DNA of 9,993 nt from Candidatus Aminicenantota bacterium (lineage in GTDB: Bacteria; Acidobacteriota; UBA4820; DSQY01). Positions 1 to 6,600 of this stretch are shown here, piece after piece. Made by a program: the position numbers and the translations under genes. Each line of letters opens with the position of its first letter. Positions within the stretch are counted from its first letter, which is position 1. The notes under the pieces were generated by a model, which was not told where the DNA came from, did not search any database, and saw only the letters and a program-made list of their open reading frames with translations. The stretch covers positions 1 through 9,993 of the forward strand of contig DAHXMK010000381.1 in NCBI GenBank assembly GCA_027365515.1, given 5' to 3'.

Positions 1-527
1 TGGGCGACTCTCCTCACCGAGAGAGGCCGCCGGCGCCGCGCCCTTTGGCTCAAAGGCTGGCGGAGGCCAGGGATTCCCTCGGGCTGGCGGGCCTCTGGGA
101 GCGCGTGGCCCGGAGCTTGAGCGGAGGCGAGGCGCAGCGCGTGGTCCTGGCACGGGCCCTGGTTCAGGACGCCCCCGCGCTGTTTCTCGACGAGGCGGCC
201 AACCACCTCGACATCAAGAGCCAGGTGATGTTGCATCATCTTCTGGCGCGGCTCGCCTCCGAAGGCAGGACGATTCTCCTCGCCACCCACGACGTCAATT
301 TCCCTCGCCTCTGGGGATTCGACCTTTTCATTCTCGACCGCGCCGGCCATCTTCTGCCATTTCCGCAAGGACAAGAGGAGCAGGGCGCGCTGCTTGAACG
401 GGTTTACGCAACGCCGCTTATTCCTGGAAAGCTTGATGGGATCACCTGCTGGTTTCCAAACCCGAAGAGTGAAATAACGAGCACCGTGGAAACTCAAAGA
501 GCGAAGATACAACTAGGAGAAGGATGA
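1..527 (+). CDS. ABC transporter ATP-binding protein, iron-chelate/cobalamin importer type (5' truncated)
   Basis: This is the nucleotide-binding subunit of an inner-membrane ABC importer, which hydrolyses ATP to drive substrate uptake. The reading frame is open from base 3, so the gene begins outside the window; roughly the first 90 residues, with Walker A and the Q-loop, are missing. Visible in order: a GDSPH segment matching the GRxPH region of FecE/BtuD-type ATPases; the signature LSGGEAQR; Walker B ALFLDE; the D-loop region ANHLD; and the switch histidine in LLATHD. After the Walker B glutamate the usual Pro-Thr is Ala-Ala (DEAANHLD rather than DEPTNHLD). The C-terminal part (LERVYATPL) also fits the FecE/BtuD subfamily. 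Its stop overlaps the start of the TonB-dependent receptor gene, which suggests one operon for metallophore, haem or cobalamin uptake. The substrate cannot be read from this fragment. Confidence 0.93.
   Translation, partial: GDSPHRERPPAPRPLAQRLAEARDSLGLAGLWERVARSLSGGEAQRVVLARALVQDAPALFLDEAANHLDIKSQVMLHHLLARLASEGRTILLATHDVNFPRLWGFDLFILDRAGHLLPFPQGQEEQGALLERVYATPLIPGKLDGITCWFPNPKSEITSTVETQRAKIQLGEG
515..523 (+). promoter_or_regulatory. Ribosome binding site of the TonB-dependent receptor gene
   Basis: AGGAG at 515-519 lies inside the end of the ATPase gene. Two overlapping in-frame ATGs follow, at 524 and 527. The spacer is 4 nt to the first and 7 nt to the second, so the ATG at 527 is the better start. 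The stop of the ATPase gene (TGA, 525-527) overlaps these starts, which favours translational coupling. Confidence 0.7.
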
Positions 528-2572
528 TGAGAAGCAAGAGAGGTTTCTTTTTGGGGGCACTTACTCATGGATTAGCGGTGGCTTGTCTGGCATCGCTGGC
601 TGCCGCCATGGCAATCCCCGCGCCAGCTCAGGACGTCATGGGCGCGCTCCAGAACTACCAGAGTTCCATCACGGTCTATGGCGACCGTCTGCCCGCTACC
701 GAGAGGCAGCTTCTAAACACCGCGGCGCCAATCGCCGTCGTGACGAGAGACCAGATTGAAGAATCTGGCGCGCGGACGGTGCAACAGGCCCTCGAAACTC
801 TACCTTCCATCGTTCTTCACAACGAGACCGGCAACCCCCGCGAATCGTCGGTGGACCTGCGCGCCTTCCCGGACGGCGAGAGCGTCGCCGTTTTTCTCGA
901 CGGGGTGCGGCTGAACGACTTGCAGGACAACTCCGTGCGGCTCGACATCATTCCCGTCGAGGACCTTGAGCGGATCGAAGTGTACGCCGGCGCCTCGGCG
1001 CCGCTTTACGGCGGCGGCGCGCTCGGCGGCGTCATCAACCTCGTCACCAAGCGCGATCCTGGCATTCCGAGGCTGGACCTCGAAGCCAGGGCCGGAAGCT
1101 ACGGAGAAGAAGCCGGCAGGATTCACGCCGCGGGCAGTTATAAAGCCCTGGAGTTCTACGCGACGGGCCAGACGGCTCGCTCCGACGGATGGAGGCAGAA
1201 CGACGGGTACAGGCTCGACGACGCCCTCGCCCGCTTCAACCTCTCCCTTCCATCCGGCCAGTCGCTCGCCCTCCTGATGATGTACGACGGCGGCCGTGAA
1301 AACGATCCAGGCAGCCTCACTGCCATTGAGTACGCCCAAAACCCGAGGCAGTCGCCTTACAACCTCTACGACTACAGCCGGGGAAGAAGAAGGATCGCCT
1401 CGTTAGGATATTCGGCCTCTCCGGGCGGCGGCTGGAACTTCGAGGCACAGGCCTACTCCCGCAAGCACGACCGCGACACGCTCACGACCGGGCGCTTCGG
1501 CTCGGGCTTTTTCACCACCGGCAGCGAAGCGCTGGGCGGCGGCGTCGCCTCCGCCAGAAACAGAGGCGCGAGAAACAATTGGAGCTGGGACTGCGCGGTC
1601 GGCGCGGAGGCGGCTTCGGGCCGGTTCGACGGCAGCGGCTATTACACCGACATCCACGGCTTGAACAAGGTGGCCGCGTCCCAATCCAGCGTGGGCGAAC
1701 ATCTCGCCGGAGCCTGGACATCTCTGGACGGAGGCTACGGCAAATTCCACCTGATAGCGGGATTCAGGGCTGACAGGACTTCGTACGACTACAGCGACGG
1801 CCTTGCCGCCTCCAACGACGCATCGAGGGTGTTCCGCGAGAACACGCGCAGGTTCGGCCTCCTCTGCCACGTCACGCCGGAAAGCTCTCTCTTTCTCACT
1901 TTCTCGGAGGGCTACAGGATACCCACCGTCGTGGACCTCTTCGCCTACCCCGGCTTCTATTCCAATCCCGACCTGGTCCCCTCCCGCGCAAGGGATTGGG
2001 AAATGGGCTGGCGCTACATCAAGGGCGGCCTCAGGCTGAGCTTCACCGCTTTCAGGATGGACGTGAACGACGAGGTCGTCTTCGTCCTGACCGACCCTCA
2101 ATGGTTCATCGGGCAGAACCAGAACGTCGCGGCATCTAGGCGGCGGGGCCTTGAAGCGCAGGCGAACGTTCCCATCGGCATGGGCTTCTCGGCTTTCGCC
2201 GAGGCCTCTTACACGGAGACGCTCATCACCAAGGGACCTTACGCCTCGAGCCGGGTGCCGATGACCCCGCGCGGTCAGGGAACGATAGGCGGAGCCTGGA
2301 ACTGGCATGGATGGACGGCCCAGCTTTCGATGCACTTCGTAGGCCCCCAGCTTTACGACAACGATCTCGCCAACACCAGGCCCGAACTGGGCGGGTATGC
2401 CACGGCCGATATGTCAGCCTCCTACCACTACCGCGCGATGACGGTGAGAGCTTCGGTCACCAACCTTCTCGACCACCGTTACGCCGGACGAGGCATCACC
2501 AACGGCTACCAGGACTTCCTGACGCCGGCCTACCCGATGACGGCCAGGCTCTCCTTCATGTGGAGTTTCTGA
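527..2572 (+). CDS. TonB-dependent outer-membrane receptor (BtuB/siderophore-receptor type)
   Basis: This 681-residue protein is a gated outer-membrane beta-barrel that imports a scarce ligand using energy passed on by TonB-ExbB-ExbD. A Sec signal peptide is visible (RSKR, then a hydrophobic core at residues 7-29), with probable cleavage after APA at residue 34. SITVYG at residues 47-52 is a likely TonB box. The plug domain follows, with VVTRDQIEESGARTVQQAL, then VFLDGVRLND, then LERIEVYAGASAPLYGGGAL and GGVINLVTKR. The rest is barrel, including SEGYRIPTVVDLF with YSNPDLVPS, and the typical C-terminal end NLLDHRYAG ... SFMWSF with the terminal Phe used for BAM recognition. It overlaps the upstream ABC ATPase gene, so the two likely serve the same substrate. 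The plug and barrel motifs resemble cobalamin (BtuB) and siderophore receptors. The ligand is not determinable here, and no cobalamin riboswitch is seen in the window. Confidence 0.95.
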   Translation: MRSKRGFFLGALTHGLAVACLASLAAAMAIPAPAQDVMGALQNYQSSITVYGDRLPATERQLLNTAAPIAVVTRDQIEESGARTVQQALETLPSIVLHNETGNPRESSVDLRAFPDGESVAVFLDGVRLNDLQDNSVRLDIIPVEDLERIEVYAGASAPLYGGGALGGVINLVTKRDPGIPRLDLEARAGSYGEEAGRIHAAGSYKALEFYATGQTARSDGWRQNDGYRLDDALARFNLSLPSGQSLALLMMYDGGRENDPGSLTAIEYAQNPRQSPYNLYDYSRGRRRIASLGYSASPGGGWNFEAQAYSRKHDRDTLTTGRFGSGFFTTGSEALGGGVASARNRGARNNWSWDCAVGAEAASGRFDGSGYYTDIHGLNKVAASQSSVGEHLAGAWTSLDGGYGKFHLIAGFRADRTSYDYSDGLAASNDASRVFRENTRRFGLLCHVTPESSLFLTFSEGYRIPTVVDLFAYPGFYSNPDLVPSRARDWEMGWRYIKGGLRLSFTAFRMDVNDEVVFVLTDPQWFIGQNQNVAASRRRGLEAQANVPIGMGFSAFAEASYTETLITKGPYASSRVPMTPRGQGTIGGAWNWHGWTAQLSMHFVGPQLYDNDLANTRPELGGYATADMSASYHYRAMTVRASVTNLLDHRYAGRGITNGYQDFLTPAYPMTARLSFMWSF

Positions 2573-2688
2573 GCGCAGAGCTGGAAGGCGGGAAAAGGGG
2601 GACGGGCTATTAGTGTATGGGCTTCTGACAGGAGATACGTATGACCTGCTCAAATGCGTCAACACCATTCGCCAATCCCCTCCTTCTC

Positions 2689-2717
2689 TTGCCCGGCATG
2701 GTGCCATGGTGTAAGCT
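2689..2717 (+). promoter_or_regulatory. Weak candidate promoter for the small duplicated-domain gene
   Basis: TTGCCC (2689-2694) is 17 bp from TAAGCT (2712-2717). The -35 matches 4 of 6 consensus bases and the -10 only 3 of 6, so this is a tentative call supported mainly by spacing and position. The spacer holds a small palindromic stretch, GGCATGGTGCC. No other convincing promoter is visible in the 163-bp gap after the receptor gene. Confidence 0.25.
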
Positions 2718-2725
2718 TTGCTTGA

Positions 2726-2731
2726 GAGGGG
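2726..2731 (+). promoter_or_regulatory. Ribosome binding site fixing the start of the small two-repeat protein
   Basis: GAGGGG lies 4 nt upstream of the ATG at 2736 (6 nt from its GAGG core). The alternative TTG at 2718 lies upstream of this site, so it could not use it. Confidence 0.55.
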
Positions 2732-2735
2732 CGCG

Positions 2736-3131
2736 ATGTTTGACGACAGGATGGTGATTCGCTTCTTGGACGGAAAGGTCATAAAGGCATTCGGGGACAA
2801 CTTTCTTCCGGCCGAAGACAGAATTATGGTAATGGAGTGCGACGGCCCCATGCGCACCATCGAGCTTTCCGCAGTCAAGATGGTTTGCTTCGTCAAGCAG
2901 TTCGTCACCGACAGCCATAGCACCCACAAACCGGCTCCGCCGCTGATTTACCAGGCGGTCCCGGGGCGCAAAATCACTCTGGCGTTCAAGGACGGCGAGG
3001 TTGTCAAAGGCGTGGCTACGCTGGAGGCGGAACCGAAGCGGGGGTTCTTCATCACCCCGTTAAACCCCAATTCAAACAACCTTCAAATCTACGTCAACCC
3101 GAGCGCTTTAAAGAGATTCAGCTTCGATTGA
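2736..3131 (+). CDS. Small two-repeat protein of unknown function (FxDGxVxKG domain, duplicated)
   Basis: The function is unknown. The 131-residue product has no signal peptide or membrane segment and is probably cytoplasmic. It consists of two copies of one short, beta-rich-looking domain: residues 6-56 (MVIRFLDGKVIKAF ... VKMVCFVKQF) and residues 78-130 (RKITLAFKDGEVVKGV ... LKRFSF). They are joined by a Pro-rich linker (KPAPPLIYQAVPG). Both copies share a beta-strand, then [F]xDGxV[IV]K, then a C-terminal hydrophobic strand. This resembles a small domain I remember from deltaproteobacterial and acidobacterial proteins with an FVKDF-like ending (possibly the one named DUF6982); that link is unverified. 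The ATG at 2736 is chosen because GAGGGG (2726-2731) precedes it closely; an upstream in-frame TTG at 2718 is less likely. The gene is convergent with the chemoreceptor fusion, so there is no operon partner. Confidence 0.8.
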   Translation: MFDDRMVIRFLDGKVIKAFGDNFLPAEDRIMVMECDGPMRTIELSAVKMVCFVKQFVTDSHSTHKPAPPLIYQAVPGRKITLAFKDGEVVKGVATLEAEPKRGFFITPLNPNSNNLQIYVNPSALKRFSFD

Positions 3132-3148
3132 GGCAGTAGATAATGGAT

Positions 3149-3172
3149 GGCCGCGGCCGGCAAACCACGGCC
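3149..3172. terminator. Possible hairpin between convergent genes
   Basis: GGCCGCGG (3149-3156) and CCACGGCC (3165-3172) can pair as an 8-bp stem with one mismatch read on the plus strand, or with a G-U pair on the minus strand, around an 8-nt loop. On the plus strand a C/T-rich stretch follows, not a clean T run. It sits between the ends of two convergent genes, where a shared terminator is expected. This is a structural suggestion only. Confidence 0.3.
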
Positions 3173-3183
3173 CCCTTCTCATT

Positions 3184-3207
3184 TTCTAACCTTCTAACCC
3201 TCTAACT
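3184..3207. repeat. Three-copy 8-bp tandem repeat (TTCTAACC)
   Basis: Two exact copies of TTCTAACC (3184-3191, 3192-3199) and a third variant copy, CTCTAACT (3200-3207), lie in the gap between convergent genes and are followed by a T run. The repeat is AT-richer than its surroundings. No function is apparent. Confidence 0.7.
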
Positions 3208-3239
3208 TTTTTCCCGGGCGGTTCTTCTTTCTCCGCCTC

Positions 3240-6200
3240 TCAGCCTTTTCTCTGTTTCCCCGCGCCGGCAAGCCAGACGTGCTCGGGCCTGAGAAGCGGG
3301 GGCGTGAGCGAAAGCTTCATGCCCATGACATCAGGCGTGAAAGGCACCCTGCCCCAGCTGTGGTAAAGGAAGACGCACGGCGCCTCGTCAATCACTATCT
3401 CCTCGGCCTCGTAATATAGTTCGCTTCTCTCGTCCATGTCCATGGAGCGCCGAGCCTTGTCTATGATCTGGTCGAGCTTGGGGTTGGCGTAACGGAGATC
3501 CAGGGCGTCCCCTCCCTTGGAGTGGAAAAGCACGTAGAAGAAGTTGTCTGGATCGGGGAAGTCCGCGTACCAGCCCGTCGAGTAGAGCACCGGCCTGCCG
3601 GACTGCCTCCTCTTCGCTTCGAAGGCGTCGTGCGTCATCGGCTCAAGCTTGATCCTGACTCCCACGTCGCCGAACATCGTGACGAGTTTTTGAAATTCGA
3701 GGAACTGAGACTGTCGGCTCGTGTCCACCTGGATGGTCAAGTCCAGTCCGCCTTGGAACCCGGCCCGGTTAAGAAGCCACCTTGACTTGTCCGGATCGTA
3801 TGTATAGCCCTGCCTGTCGGAGCGATATCCCAGCATACCGGGCGGAAGAATGCCCTTGGCCGGCGTGACTCTCGCGTGGGCGTAGCCGGAGAGAAGCCCC
3901 TGCCTGTCCACGGCGTAATTCAGCGCCTGCCTGAACTCCTTGATATTGCCCGGCGCCGTGTCGTTCCTGATTGCGGCGATTTGCGTGTTCAATAGAACCG
4001 ACGATTCGGTATTGCTCTCCCAGGTCTGGTCCTGCAACAGATCCTCCATCGCTTCGTTGGAAAGCGATAGGGCGATCTGGAACCTTCCCTCCCGAAGCCC
4101 GTCCAGCACCTCCCCTTCCGACGAGGAGGAGTAATCAAACGTGAGCCTGTCGGCGAAACCGGCCCCCTTGTCGTAATAGGAGTTGAACCTGGTCATCACG
4201 ACCTTATCCCTCGAAGCCTCCGCCACCTTGTACACTCCGCAGCCCACGTTCTGCATAATCTGGTAGGTCTGCTCGTCAACCGCCTCTTTAGGGAGGATGA
4301 ACGATTCGGGAGTGGTCAGCATGTAGAGGAAGAAGGCAATCGGCTCGTGAAGCTTTACCTTTATCTCGTGGTCGCCGGGGGCCTTCAGCCCTTCTATCCT
4401 CGGCGCGCTCCCTTCCATGAACTCGCGCGCGCCCTCAACCGAGGAAAGAAACCACTGCGAGCTTCCGGTCAGTTTCGGGCTCAACGCCCTGTGCCACGAG
4501 AAGAGGACGTCTTGAGCGGTCACCTGCCTCCCGTTGTGGAAGACGGCGTCTTTCCTCAGATGGAAGGTGTAGAGCGTCCCGTCGGTGTTGACCTCCCACG
4601 ACTCTGCAAGCCCGGGCAGCAACCGAGTGTCATCGCCGAACTTCACCAGCCCCTCCCCCCAGGCGTGGCAAAGCTGGCCGTCCCTTACGTTGTTGGCGAA
4701 GGCCGGGTCGAGGTTGTAGTTGTAGGCGACGAAGCCGATCTTCAGCTCGCCCCCGCGAACTGGCTTGGGAAGCGAGAAGCCGCCAAGCCTTTCCGAAAGC
4801 AGGAGAGATTCCTGTCTTAAGAGGGACGCGGCGGAGGAGAGGTCCCTTGCGCTGCCGTGCGTCTGCATCGTGGCGCCTGATATCACTTGAACCGCCTCGA
4901 CCATTTTCTCGCTGGCCTTGGACATCCCAAGAAGCGCTTGATGGGTCGTCTCCACCGAGGTGCGGACCTTTTCCATTCCCTGGCCGATGGTATCGCTGCC
5001 CACCGATTCGTCTTTCGCGGCCTGCTCGACGGCCTGAGTCAGATCCTTCATCGTCATCGTCTTCTTCGAAATCATCTGGCTGGTGTTGGCCTGTTCCCTG
5101 GTGGCGACCGATATCCTCTCGACGCGCTTGGTCATCTCTTCTATGGCTTCGGTTACCTGCCGCGAGCTCTTCGATTGCTCGGCGGCCGCGCGAACGATAT
5201 GGCTGATGCTCGTCGCGGCGAGGCCGATCGCCTCGCCTATCCTTGCGAGGCTCTCCTCCGAAGCCTGCCCCAGCGCCATGCCATCCTGGACCCTCTCCAT
5301 GCCCTCCCGCGTGACGTGGACGGCCTGTCCGGCCTCCTTCTGAATCGCGTTTACAATCTCGCCTACTTCCGCCGTGGATGCGGCTGTCCGCTCTGCCAGT
5401 TCGCGAATCTCCTCGGCGACGACGGCGAATCCCTTGCCGTGTTCGCCAGCCTGCGCGGCGATTATCGCCGCATTGAGTGACAATAGGTTCGTCTGGTCGG
5501 CGATGTCGCGTATGACTTTCAGAATCTTTCCGATTTCCTGAGACCTCGAACCGAGCGACTCGATCGCCTTGACCGTCCCCTCGACGGCCGCCTGTATCTT
5601 CTGGAGGCCGACCACCGTGTCCTTGACCGTCTTGCCGCCCTCCTGGGCCACGCGGGCGACCTGCTGCGACAACGTCTCGGTCTCCTTGATGTTTTCCGCT
5701 ATCTGGCCGGTCGTCGCGTCCATCTCCACCATGGCGGAGGCGTTTTCGATCGCGAAAGACGACAGGCTGTCGGAATGGGTGGCGACCTCCTCGACGGAGC
5801 GGGCCCTTTCGGTCATGCTCGCCGCTATTTCGTCAACGAATTCGGCGAGGTGCTGCGATGCCTCGACCACCTCTTGAATAGAGCTTCGCATCTGAAGGAT
5901 CGAGGAGGAAGTCTGCTCGGTGAAACCAGAGAGAGAGTCCATCTGCTCGACGACGGTGCCGATTTCGTGGTCGAGCTCTGTTATTGACCGGTTGGCTTTT
6001 TCGACGGAAGCGACCTGCTCGCTGGCGTCCCCGCTTAACTGGCGTGTCTTCCTGGCAAGCGTGGCTGAGACTTCCGTGACGTTGTGGCTGGTGCTCTGCA
6101 AGTAGGCTATCAGATTTCTGAAGGTCCTCAGAAGCCTTGGAAGCGACGGAAAATCGGCCCTGAACCCCGCCTGCTCCTGGTCTTCCCTGACCGCCAGGTT

Positions 6201-6431
6201 TCCGGCCACCATCGCCGATATAACCCTGTCCAGCCTTCTGCGGTAGCTCTTCCTGAGCCTTTCGGAGTAGAAGGCGACGCCGAAGCCGGAGAGCGCGGAA
6301 ACCACGGCCGCCCAGACCCAGACTTTGCCTCCGCGCGCGGGCCCGGGAAGAAGGAGAAAAGCCAGAACGACGCTGATAACGAACCAGCCGGCGGTTGCGA
6401 GAAACCCCTTCACGAAGACCCTCATGCTCAA
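3240..6431 (-). CDS. Chemoreceptor (MCP) fused to a C-terminal SBP_bac_5 solute-binding domain
   Basis: This 1063-residue inner-membrane protein is a probable sensory transducer. Two N-terminal membrane helices (about residues 8-29 and 36-55) are separated by a six-residue loop, so there is no periplasmic sensor domain. Arg/Lys-rich RLRKSYRRRLDR follows TM2 and places the remainder in the cytoplasm. A degenerate HAMP-like linker (about 57-112) precedes a proline-free helical region to about 547. Its hairpin tip is at 309-349 (IADQTNLLSLNAAII, then AAQAGEHGKGFAVVAEE). Residues 558-1057 are a complete DppA/OppA-type binding domain: LLPGLAESWEV, YTFHLRKDAVFHNGRQVTAQ, NYAVDRQ and GWYADFPDPDNF are all family hallmarks. 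No signal peptide, lipobox or further membrane helix lies before it. The C-terminal NWETF-type CheR tether is absent. The start is TTG (6431), 5 nt after AGGAGG, or possibly ATG at 6425, 11 nt after it. No che genes adjoin it. Ligand and output are unknown. Confidence 0.93.
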   Translation of the reverse strand: MSMRVFVKGFLATAGWFVISVVLAFLLLPGPARGGKVWVWAAVVSALSGFGVAFYSERLRKSYRRRLDRVISAMVAGNLAVREDQEQAGFRADFPSLPRLLRTFRNLIAYLQSTSHNVTEVSATLARKTRQLSGDASEQVASVEKANRSITELDHEIGTVVEQMDSLSGFTEQTSSSILQMRSSIQEVVEASQHLAEFVDEIAASMTERARSVEEVATHSDSLSSFAIENASAMVEMDATTGQIAENIKETETLSQQVARVAQEGGKTVKDTVVGLQKIQAAVEGTVKAIESLGSRSQEIGKILKVIRDIADQTNLLSLNAAIIAAQAGEHGKGFAVVAEEIRELAERTAASTAEVGEIVNAIQKEAGQAVHVTREGMERVQDGMALGQASEESLARIGEAIGLAATSISHIVRAAAEQSKSSRQVTEAIEEMTKRVERISVATREQANTSQMISKKTMTMKDLTQAVEQAAKDESVGSDTIGQGMEKVRTSVETTHQALLGMSKASEKMVEAVQVISGATMQTHGSARDLSSAASLLRQESLLLSERLGGFSLPKPVRGGELKIGFVAYNYNLDPAFANNVRDGQLCHAWGEGLVKFGDDTRLLPGLAESWEVNTDGTLYTFHLRKDAVFHNGRQVTAQDVLFSWHRALSPKLTGSSQWFLSSVEGAREFMEGSAPRIEGLKAPGDHEIKVKLHEPIAFFLYMLTTPESFILPKEAVDEQTYQIMQNVGCGVYKVAEASRDKVVMTRFNSYYDKGAGFADRLTFDYSSSSEGEVLDGLREGRFQIALSLSNEAMEDLLQDQTWESNTESSVLLNTQIAAIRNDTAPGNIKEFRQALNYAVDRQGLLSGYAHARVTPAKGILPPGMLGYRSDRQGYTYDPDKSRWLLNRAGFQGGLDLTIQVDTSRQSQFLEFQKLVTMFGDVGVRIKLEPMTHDAFEAKRRQSGRPVLYSTGWYADFPDPDNFFYVLFHSKGGDALDLRYANPKLDQIIDKARRSMDMDERSELYYEAEEIVIDEAPCVFLYHSWGRVPFTPDVMGMKLSLTPPLLRPEHVWLAGAGKQRKG

Positions 6432-6436
6432 GGTAT

Positions 6437-6442
6437 CCTCCT
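6437..6442 (-). promoter_or_regulatory. Consensus ribosome binding site of the MCP-SBP fusion gene
   Basis: Read on the minus strand this is AGGAGG, a full Shine-Dalgarno core. The spacing is 5 nt to an in-frame TTG (6431) and 11 nt to an in-frame ATG (6425), so the exact start is ambiguous by two residues. Confidence 0.8.
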
Positions 6443-6456
6443 AACCCAACGCTTCC

Positions 6457-6485
6457 ACTATACGAATAGGAAGGCGCCATGTCAA
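6457..6485 (-). promoter_or_regulatory. Near-consensus sigma-70 promoter of the MCP-SBP fusion gene
   Basis: On the minus strand a perfect -35 TTGACA (6485-6480) is followed by a 17-bp spacer and a -10 TATAGT (6462-6457), which matches 5 of 6 consensus bases. Transcription would start near 6450, giving a leader of only about 20 nt that holds the ribosome binding site. This points to housekeeping-sigma, probably constitutive expression rather than the sigma-28 or sigma-54 control of many motility genes. Confidence 0.8.
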
Positions 6486-6547
6486 CGATTTCCCCTTTGT
6501 GGAGGGCCTCCCCGGCGGTTCCTGCAGCCGGTGGACGCGGCGCGGGC

Positions 6548-6576
6548 TTGCCGGGCAGGCCAAAAACGCTTATCCT
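6548..6576 (+). promoter_or_regulatory. Candidate promoter of the rel gene
   Basis: TTGCCG (6548-6553) and TATCCT (6571-6576) are separated by exactly 17 bp and each match 4 of 6 sigma-70 consensus bases. The predicted start near 6583 lies just before the ribosome binding site (GGAGAG, 6587-6592) and the ATG at 6601. It is divergent from the strong promoter of the chemoreceptor fusion. Confidence 0.4.
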
Positions 6577-6600
6577 ATCAGCCTGTGGAGAGTCCGGCCC

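Noticed and set aside
1403..2335. Minus-strand open frame (310 codons) inside the TonB-dependent receptor
   Set aside because: It is antisense to a gene with unambiguous receptor motifs; its composition is typical of a GC-rich complementary frame.
3240..6431. Two separate genes (receptor and binding protein) merged by error
   Set aside because: A single uninterrupted frame joins them, and there is no signal peptide, lipobox, ribosome site or obvious start near the junction (residues about 547-560).
6499..6600. N-terminal extension of rel from an upstream ATG at 6499
   Set aside because: The 34 extra residues do not resemble RelA/SpoT proteins, the ATG at 6601 matches the family start and has a ribosome site, and the extension would run through the candidate promoter.
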